DNA from: Gemmatimonadota bacterium
GTDB taxonomy: Bacteria; Gemmatimonadota; Gemmatimonadetes; Longimicrobiales; Longimicrobiaceae
Length of the DNA: 13,819 nt
Assembly: GCA_019240375.1 (NCBI GenBank)
Contig: JAFAYN010000351.1
Span: forward strand, 1-13,819
Direction of reading: 5' to 3'
The notes below the pieces were generated by a model. The model was not told where the DNA came from. It was given only the letters and a program-made list of their open reading frames with translations, and searched no databases. Below, one piece after another: positions 1 through 4,843 of the stretch. Numbering within the stretch: the stretch's first letter is position 1; each line of letters begins with the position of its first letter. The position numbers were made by a program, and so were the translations under genes.

Positions 1-1380
1 ATCGAGCGGCATGTGCTCCGCCCACACCGTGCGCGGCTCCCCGAACCGCCAGCGAAGCCGCGCCCACGCCGCATCGACCACGGGGCGCACCAGCCGCCGC
101 CACGCCACGCGGGCCACCGGCACCCCGCCCGCGCGGCTCTCGCCCACCAGCTCGCGCCGGACGGTGGACCACTCGCCCGTGGCGGCCAGGTGGGCGAGGG
201 CGAGGCTCCCGCCGGTCCACGACACGGTGCCGTTCCCCATCTGCCCGATGAGGAGCGTGCCGAGCCCGCGGTGCCGGGCCGCCGACAGCATGGAGTGCAC
301 CCAGTAGTGGCCGAGCGCGGCGGGCGCGGGCTCGGAGTGGATGGTGAGCCCGCGCTCCAGCGCGGCGAGAGGGCTCGCGTCCTCCCCGCTCACCTTCACG
401 TGCTCGGCGACGCCGACGTACTCCGCGGCCTCGCGTGCGAGCGGCCACTCGTCGAGCAGGGGTGTGCCGGCCGTCCCGTCGTCGGTCCCGCGATCGCGCG
501 GCGCCGACGTGAAGGCCACCAGCGGGCGCCCCCGGGCGCGCAGCTCCCGCGCCGCGAGGGCGGTCACCGAGCCCGAGTCGAGGCCGGCGCTGAGCGTCGA
601 GCCGACCGGGCGGTGGGAGCGGAGGCGGCAGCGCACCGCCTCGCCGTAGAGCTCCAGGAAGCGCTCCACGTACGCCTCGTCCGAGCCCAGCCGCACCTCC
701 GGGGCATCGTGCAGCCGCCAGTATTCGCGCACCGTGACGCCGGACGCCGACGCGGTCAGGGAGTGCGCGGGCGGGAGGCGCCGCACGTCCTCCCACAGCG
801 TCGCGGTTCCGTCTCCCGGCCAGCCGAAGAACACCTCCGCGACGTGCAGCTCGTTCAGCCGGCGCGGGACCCGCGGCAGCGCGAACAGGCCGGCATGACC
901 GGACGAGAACGCGAAGAAGCGCGGCGTGGCGTGGTAGTACAGGGCCGTGTGGCCGTACGGGTCGCGGGCGAGGAACAGGCGCCGCCGCTCCCGATCCCAC
1001 GCCGCGAAGGCCCAGTCGCCGAGGAGCCGGGACGGGCTCTCCTCCCCCCACCGCTCGTACGCCCGGAGGATCAGCTCGCCGTCCGGCATCGTCGCCCGCT
1101 CCGCGTGCGGGATGCCGAGCGCGCGGAACAGCTCGTCGCGGTTGTCGAGGCGCGCCGCCGCGACGAGCACGAGGCTCCCTCCACGGCCGGTCAGCGGGGT
1201 CTTCTCGAAGAGCGACTCCGGGGTGTTGTGGAGCAGCCGCTGGCCGAGCGCGCACGGGCCCTCGCGCCACGCACCGCCGCCGTCGGGCCCCCAGGCCGCC
1301 AGCGCGGCGTCCATGGCGGGGAGCGACTCGGCCGGTACGGGCTCGCCGTCGAGATGCGCGAGACCGAAGATCGCGCTCAT
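1..1380 (-). CDS. Lasso peptide macrolactam synthetase (asparagine synthetase B-like), partial at left edge
   Basis: The 460 codons visible run from ATG at 1380 off the left edge, so the C-terminus is missing. The protein opens MSAIFGLAHLDGE, like class II glutamine amidotransferases, but lacks the Cys at position 2 that serves as glutaminase nucleophile, so that domain is probably inactive. A synthetase domain follows, with the ATP-pyrophosphatase loop STLSAGLDSGSV at about residues 262-273 (the SGGLDSS motif of asparagine synthetases). In lasso peptide pathways this type of enzyme (McjC, LasC) adenylates an Asp or Glu side chain and closes the ring on the core N-terminus, in the cytoplasm. 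The adjacent divergent B1 and B2 genes make this assignment much more likely than an asparagine synthetase. A GAGGGG Shine-Dalgarno lies about 8 bases before the start. Confidence 0.85.
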   Translation of the reverse strand, partial: MSAIFGLAHLDGEPVPAESLPAMDAALAAWGPDGGGAWREGPCALGQRLLHNTPESLFEKTPLTGRGGSLVLVAAARLDNRDELFRALGIPHAERATMPDGELILRAYERWGEESPSRLLGDWAFAAWDRERRRLFLARDPYGHTALYYHATPRFFAFSSGHAGLFALPRVPRRLNELHVAEVFFGWPGDGTATLWEDVRRLPPAHSLTASASGVTVREYWRLHDAPEVRLGSDEAYVERFLELYGEAVRCRLRSHRPVGSTLSAGLDSGSVTALAARELRARGRPLVAFTSAPRDRGTDDGTAGTPLLDEWPLAREAAEYVGVAEHVKVSGEDASPLAALERGLTIHSEPAPAALGHYWVHSMLSAARHRGLGTLLIGQMGNGTVSWTGGSLALAHLAATGEWSTVRRELVGESRAGGVPVARVAWRRLVRPVVDAAWARLRWRFGEPRTVWAEHMPLD

Positions 1381-1447
1381 CCCGGACGCCCCTCTTCGGG
1401 CACGCTCGGAGCTTCCGTGGAATCGGTCACTGGATCCTCATCCCGGA

Positions 1448-1476
1448 ATTGTAGGAAGGGGGGCAGGGCGGCGCAA
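1448..1476 (-). promoter_or_regulatory. Predicted sigma-70 promoter of the cyclase gene
   Basis: On the minus strand TTGCGC (1476-1471) is followed after 17 bases by TACAAT (1453-1448), one base away from the ideal -10. Transcription would begin near 1441, leaving a leader of about 60 bases before the cyclase ATG at 1380. The -10 hexamer stands out in an otherwise GC-rich stretch. Confidence 0.6.
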
Positions 1477-1505
1477 ACCGGCTGGTCCGCCCCGGCCGGT
1501 CGCGC

Positions 1506-1511
1506 TACATT
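1506..1511 (+). promoter_or_regulatory. Possible -10 element for the B1-B2 genes
   Basis: TACATT lies 51 bases before the B1 start, in the 182-base divergent gap. No good -35 is visible at the expected distance (TGGTCC at 17 bases), so this is only a weak candidate for the rightward promoter. Confidence 0.3.
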
Positions 1512-1562
1512 GCGCGCGCCGCGGCGAAGTGCCCGCATCCCCGCCCTCTGCATACGACACCG

Positions 1563-1841
1563 ATGATCACTCCGACCACCCGCCTGGTGCGCGACCCCGC
1601 CCTGATCAGTGCCTCTCTCGGCGAGGAGATCGCGATGCTGCACGTCGATTCGGGCCGGTACTATTTCCTGAACGACGTGGCGGCGGCCGTGTGGGAGCAC
1701 CTGGAAGTGCCGACGACGCCCGCCGCCCTCTGCGCGACCCTGACCGCGCGGTACGACGTCTCGCCGTCGCGGTGCGAGTCCGAGGTGCTTTCGCTCCTCG
1801 GCACGCTGCTGGAAAAGGAGATGATCCGCCTCGTACCATGA
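1563..1841 (+). CDS. PqqD-like RiPP recognition element, lasso B1 protein
   Basis: A 92-residue protein with the PqqD pattern: an N-terminal strand region (RLVRDPALISASLGEEIAML), the conserved turn HVDSGRYYFLNDVAAAVWEHL at about residues 27-47 (yy-LN-tg--iW in the family), and a C-terminal helical part ending EKEMIRLVP. Such stand-alone RiPP recognition elements bind the leader peptide of the precursor and present it to the B2 peptidase and the cyclase. Its stop overlaps the next start as ATGA, so it is translationally coupled to B2. No clear Shine-Dalgarno precedes the ATG. The identity rests on the motif and on its neighbours. Confidence 0.85.
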   Translation: MITPTTRLVRDPALISASLGEEIAMLHVDSGRYYFLNDVAAAVWEHLEVPTTPAALCATLTARYDVSPSRCESEVLSLLGTLLEKEMIRLVP

Positions 1842-2287
1842 GCGCGTGGCGCACCTTCGGCCGGCTGACGTGGGCGGACCGGCGACTGCTCGCGGAGGCC
1901 GCCCTCTGCCTGGCAGTCGCGCGGCTCTCGGTGCTCTCCATTCCCTTCCGTCGCCTGTCGCGGCGGCTCGGCGCCCACGGACGGGAGTCCTCGACGGCGG
2001 CTCCCTCCGTCCCGACCCTGCGGGTGCTCAGGGACGTCGTGTGGTCGCTGCAGGCGACGAGTCGTCGTCTCCCCTGGCGGTGCGCGTGCATCGAGCAGGG
2101 GATCGCCGGGAAGATGATGCTCCGCCGGAGAAGCATCGCGAGCACGCTCTACCTCGGCGTGGCGAGAGAGAGAGAGGCCGGCTCCCACGCGACCGCGCAC
2201 GCCTGGCTCCGGAGCGGCCCCCTGGTGATCACGGGTGCGGCCGAGCGCGAGCGCTACACCGTGGTCGCCACCTTCGCGGACGAATAA
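1838..2287 (+). CDS. Lasso peptide leader peptidase B2 (transglutaminase-like)
   Basis: This 149-residue protein matches the lasso B2 family (the protease half of McjB) in size and motifs. An N-terminal hydrophobic and arginine-rich part (residues 1-45) leads to the core PWRCACIEQGIAGKMMLRRR (79-98), LYLGVARE (104-111) and TAHAWLRSGPLVITG (119-133). The likely catalytic pair is Cys84 and His121. The family's usual third, acidic residue is not evident where McjB has Asp, with Gly133 near that place. B2 cleaves the leader peptide so that the cyclase can close the ring. The start overlaps the B1 stop (ATGA). Transcription probably continues into or stops before the PhzF gene 58 bases on, but no terminator is visible. 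Confidence 0.85.
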   Translation: MSAWRTFGRLTWADRRLLAEAALCLAVARLSVLSIPFRRLSRRLGAHGRESSTAAPSVPTLRVLRDVVWSLQATSRRLPWRCACIEQGIAGKMMLRRRSIASTLYLGVAREREAGSHATAHAWLRSGPLVITGAAERERYTVVATFADE

Positions 2288-2332
2288 GGCGCTTAGCACC
2301 GCGTCGCCGGTCTCGCCCCGCCCGCCGACCCC

Positions 2333-2341
2333 AGGAGGGAG
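2333..2341 (+). promoter_or_regulatory. Strong Shine-Dalgarno before the PhzF gene
   Basis: AGGAGGGAG ends 4 bases before the ATG at 2346 (its AGGAGG core is 7 bases away). It fixes this start over the in-frame upstream codons reaching back to 2235, which would overlap B2. It is the strongest ribosome-binding site in the window. Confidence 0.8.
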
Positions 2342-2345
2342 ACCC

Positions 2346-3266
2346 ATGGAAGCCCGCTACCACACGCTGGACGTGTTCACCGACCGTGTCTTCGGCGGCA
2401 ACCCCCTGGCCGTGTTCCCCGACGGGCGCGGCCTCACCTCCGGGCAGATGCAGCGGATCGCGCGGGAGCTGAACCTGTCGGAGACGGTCTTCGTCCTCCC
2501 GCCGGACGACCCCGCGCACACCCGCCGCCTGCGGATCTTCACTCCGGGGATGGAGCTCCCCTTCGCGGGGCACCCCACGCTGGGGACGGCCTTCCTCCTG
2601 GCGGCGCTCGGCGAGGTGGCGATGGAGGGGGAGGAGACCGGGATCGTGTTCGAGGAGGGGGTCGGCCCGGTGCCGGTGCGGATCCGCGGCCGCGACGGGG
2701 CGCCCGTCTTCACGCAATTGACCGCGGCGCAGCTCCCGGAGCACCGCCCGTCGCCGCTCTCGCGGGAGCAGGCCGCCGGGCTGCTCGGGCTGGATCCGGG
2801 CGACGTGCTCGACGGCGAGTGGGGGCCGGAGGCGGTCTCGTGCGGCGTCGCCTTCCTGTTCGTCACCCTCCGCGACCGTGCCGCGCTGGGGTGCGCCCGG
2901 GTGGACCCGGCTCGCTGGGAAGCGCTCCTGGCGCGGGAGTGGGCGCCGCACGTGTACGTGCTCGCGCGCGACCCGGAGCTGCCGGGCTCCGACCTGCGCT
3001 CGCGGATGTTCGCCCCGGCGATGGGGATCGTGGAGGACCCCGCCACCGGCGCGGCCGCGGCGGCGCTCGCCGGCTACCTGGCCGCGCGCTCCGGCGAGCG
3101 GGACGGTACCCTGCGCTGGACGGTGGAGCAGGGGTTCGAGATGGGGCGGCCGAGCCTGGTGCACGTGGAGGCGGACGTGCGCGGCGGGGCGGTGACCGCG
3201 TCGCGCGTCGGGGGCGCATCGGTGCGGGTCGCCGAGGGCACGATGCGCATCCCATCGGAGCCATGA
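2346..3266 (+). CDS. PhzF family isomerase/epimerase
   Basis: A full-length 306-residue PhzF-like protein (family usually about 260-310). Visible signatures are HTLDVFTDRVFGGNPLAVF at residues 6-24, the catalytic Glu46 in LNLSETVFV, LPFAGHPTLGTA at 71-82, and the second-lobe copy SRMFAPAMGIVEDPATGAAA at 219-238, followed by VEQGFEMGRPS. The family has two pseudo-symmetric diaminopimelate-epimerase-like lobes. PhzF itself isomerises trans-2,3-dihydro-3-hydroxyanthranilate in phenazine synthesis, but most relatives have unknown substrates, and no phenazine genes are seen here. It lies 58 bases after B2 on the same strand, so it could be co-transcribed with the lasso genes, though a link in function is unproven. 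Confidence 0.9.
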   Translation: MEARYHTLDVFTDRVFGGNPLAVFPDGRGLTSGQMQRIARELNLSETVFVLPPDDPAHTRRLRIFTPGMELPFAGHPTLGTAFLLAALGEVAMEGEETGIVFEEGVGPVPVRIRGRDGAPVFTQLTAAQLPEHRPSPLSREQAAGLLGLDPGDVLDGEWGPEAVSCGVAFLFVTLRDRAALGCARVDPARWEALLAREWAPHVYVLARDPELPGSDLRSRMFAPAMGIVEDPATGAAAAALAGYLAARSGERDGTLRWTVEQGFEMGRPSLVHVEADVRGGAVTASRVGGASVRVAEGTMRIPSEP

Positions 3267-3327
3267 AGCTGTCGGCGCACCGGGATCGACCGGGAGCGGG
3301 AGGTGGATACACGAACTATACACTTTG

Positions 3328-3356
3328 TTGACACTATGCTCCGCGCGGCGTAGCTT
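3328..3356 (+). promoter_or_regulatory. Sigma-70 promoter for the 3405/4157 gene pair
   Basis: TTGACA (3328-3333, perfect -35), a 17-base spacer, then TAGCTT (3351-3356). An unusually AT-rich stretch (3308-3327, ATACACGAACTATACACTTT) sits just upstream like an UP element. Transcription should start near 3363, inside the inverted repeat described separately. This is the clearest promoter in the window. Confidence 0.8.
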
Positions 3357-3358
3357 GG

Positions 3359-3383
3359 GTGCCAGGAGAAGCTTTCCTGGCAC
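3359..3383 (+). promoter_or_regulatory. Perfect inverted repeat at the transcription start
   Basis: GTGCCAGGA (3359-3367) and TCCTGGCAC (3375-3383) are perfect inverted arms around the 7 bases GAAGCTT. As DNA this is a symmetric site 2 bases past the -10, well placed for a repressor or for the MerR-like protein of the same operon. As RNA it would form a hairpin at or near the very 5' end, which could stabilise the message. Which of these is real cannot be told from sequence. Confidence 0.6.
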
Positions 3384-3404
3384 CGGACGACGGGAGTGAG
3401 CGAG

Positions 3405-4160
3405 ATGCGCGTGGGCGACGTGTCGGTGGAGCTGGTCCCGGTGGACGGCGGGGAGATGATCGAGGCGGAGGACGGCCGCGTCCTCGCCCTCGCGAGGCAG
3501 GTGTACGCCATCCGCATCACCAACCACTCCGACCGGCGGGCGGTGGCACGGGTGAGCCTGGACGGGCTCCCGGTGACGGACGACGGGCTGGTGCTGCACG
3601 CCGGGGAGGCGACCGAGCTGGAGCGGCCGGTGACCGAGGGCGAGCACGGGCGCTTCACCGTCTTCCCGGAAGGGACGGAGGCGGTGTTCGGGGACGACGG
3701 CGGGCGCGACAACCCCGACCTGGGGCTGGTGGAGGTGGAGTACCGGCGCGAGCTGGCGCGCTTCCGCGAGCCCGTGATCCTCCCCCCGATCATGCCGCCT
3801 CCCGGGGTGAGGGAGTTCGACTTCCCGCCCCTGCCGGCCCCGCTCCCCCGGCCGGGAGTGAACGTCCCCACGAGCGGGCCCGCGCCGGCGCCGGCGAGCC
3901 CGGCCCGGTATCCCGCGCCCGCCGGGGCTCCGCCCTGGTTCTCGCTGCGGGAAAGCGACGTGGCCGGTGCCGCGGGAACCGGGCTGACCGGCCGCTCCTC
4001 GCAGACCTTCCGCACGGTCACGGTGGGGCCGCTGGAGGAGGAGCCCACCCGGGTGCGGCTGCGCATCGTGATCGGCGCGCCGGAGGCGTTCGACCGCCCC
4101 CGTCCGCTCCCCGACGGCCGCTCCGGCCCGGTCCCGCCGCGTCCGGCGCCCCGCCCGTGA
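3405..4160 (+). CDS. Hypothetical protein with proline-rich linker, paired with MerR-like regulator
   Basis: A 251-residue protein that I cannot assign to a named family. Residues 1-120 look like a beta-rich domain (VYAIRITNHSDRRAVARVSL at 33-52, then GLVLHAGEATELERP, and NPDLGLVEVEYRREL). Residues 122-178 form a Pro/Ala-rich linker. Residues 188-222 (GAAGTGLTGRSSQTFRTVTV and following, ending VRLRIV) form a second conserved-looking patch. No signal peptide or membrane segment is present. From memory it resembles unnamed bacterial proteins with a DG-x-x-V strand domain and a terminal G-x-x-SxQ-F motif, but this was not checked. ATG 3405 is preferred over GTG 3396 because GGGAG (3392-3396) sits 8 bases before it. 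The stop overlaps the next start as GTGA. Confidence 0.75.
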   Translation: MRVGDVSVELVPVDGGEMIEAEDGRVLALARQVYAIRITNHSDRRAVARVSLDGLPVTDDGLVLHAGEATELERPVTEGEHGRFTVFPEGTEAVFGDDGGRDNPDLGLVEVEYRRELARFREPVILPPIMPPPGVREFDFPPLPAPLPRPGVNVPTSGPAPAPASPARYPAPAGAPPWFSLRESDVAGAAGTGLTGRSSQTFRTVTVGPLEEEPTRVRLRIVIGAPEAFDRPRPLPDGRSGPVPPRPAPRP

Positions 4161-4822
4161 GAAGCCCGGCCGTGGACGAGAGCCGCCTGGACGAGATCCT
4201 CCCCAGGGTCTTCCCCGAGGCGGAGCCGGCGCTGCACATCGAGGAGGTGGTGGAGCGCACCCGCCTTCTCCTGGGGCACCTGGGCGTCTCGCCCGGGGTG
4301 TGGGAGGACCGGCTCACCGTGCGGACAGTGCGCTATTACCGGAGCAAGGGGATCGTCTCCGCCCCGTCTGGCGATGGCCCCAACGCGCGCTACGGCCGGC
4401 GGCACGTGCTGGAGGCCGCCGCCGCGCGCCTGGCGGGGCACCTGCACCACCTGAGCCTGGCCGACGCCGCGGAGCGCATCACCGCGCTGGACGAGGCCGG
4501 GCTGGTGGCCCTGCTGGCCGACCTGGCGGGGAAGGAAGCGCGCGACCACGCCCCCCGTCCGCTCCCGGGCCGGGTCGTCGCGGCCCCGCCCGTGGGCGGG
4601 GCCGAGCCGGAAAGCGGGATGCGCGTGGAGGCGGCGGAAGGCGTGCTGCTGCGCCTTCCGCACGGGGCGGTGCTGGTGCTCCCTTCCGACCACCCGGCGC
4701 TGGCGGGCGGTCGGTCTGTGGAGGAGGTGGGACGGGCGGTGGCGGCGGCCCTCACCCCCGGCCCCTCTCCCAATGCTGGGAGAGGGGAGAACGGCAACGG
4801 TAGGGCGCAGGCCGATTTGTGA
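4157..4822 (+). CDS. MerR-like winged-helix protein
   Basis: A 221-residue protein starting at GTG 4157, which overlaps the previous stop (GTG 4172 is an in-frame alternative). Residues 54-107 match a MerR DNA-binding domain: TVRTVRYYRSKGIVSAPSGD, then NARYGRRHVLEAAAARLAGH and a Ser-Leu-containing helix. Unlike classical MerR proteins, about 50 residues precede this domain, and no effector-binding cysteines are seen. Residues 155-197 (MRVEAAEGVLLRLPHGAVLV, then a helix) form a small C-terminal domain. From residue 199 the protein reads LTPGPSPNAGRGE, which is a translated dispersed palindromic repeat, so the native C-terminus has probably been replaced. It may autoregulate the operon through the repeat at 3359. 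Confidence 0.8.
   Translation: MRSPAVDESRLDEILPRVFPEAEPALHIEEVVERTRLLLGHLGVSPGVWEDRLTVRTVRYYRSKGIVSAPSGDGPNARYGRRHVLEAAAARLAGHLHHLSLADAAERITALDEAGLVALLADLAGKEARDHAPRPLPGRVVAAPPVGGAEPESGMRVEAAEGVLLRLPHGAVLVLPSDHPALAGGRSVEEVGRAVAAALTPGPSPNAGRGENGNGRAQADL
4747..4789. repeat. Dispersed palindromic repeat, copy 1 (inside a coding end)
   Basis: GGCCCTCACCCCCGGC leads into perfect 11-base inverted arms CCCCTCTCCCA (4762-4772) and TGGGAGAGGGG (4777-4787) with loop ATGC. The same elements recur at 10238-10291. The hairpin lies at the end of the MerR-like gene and just past the convergent recQ stop, so it may also act in transcript ends, although no T-run follows on either strand. Confidence 0.8.
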
Positions 4823-4843
4823 GCTTCACCCCAGGGTGAGGGG

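Noticed and set aside
13..1566. 517-codon plus-strand ORF
   Set aside because: Antisense shadow of the cyclase gene; its protein is Arg/Pro/His-rich low-complexity sequence, while the other strand shows clear asparagine-synthetase motifs.
1418..1566. GTG-started plus-strand ORF before B1 as lasso precursor
   Set aside because: Arg-rich, overlaps the cyclase promoter, ends IPALCIRHR, and has no leader/core features of a lasso precursor.
2229..3647. 472-codon minus-strand ORF
   Set aside because: Runs antisense across the PhzF gene and its flanking promoter; composition is that of a GC-rich shadow.
3074..4693. 539-codon minus-strand ORF
   Set aside because: Antisense to the 3405/4157 gene pair, which has a promoter, a Shine-Dalgarno and recognisable domain structure.
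4826..4839. Terminator TCACCC-CA-GGGTGA between the MerR-like gene and recQ
   Set aside because: Stem of only 6 bases with a 2-base loop and no T-run on either strand.
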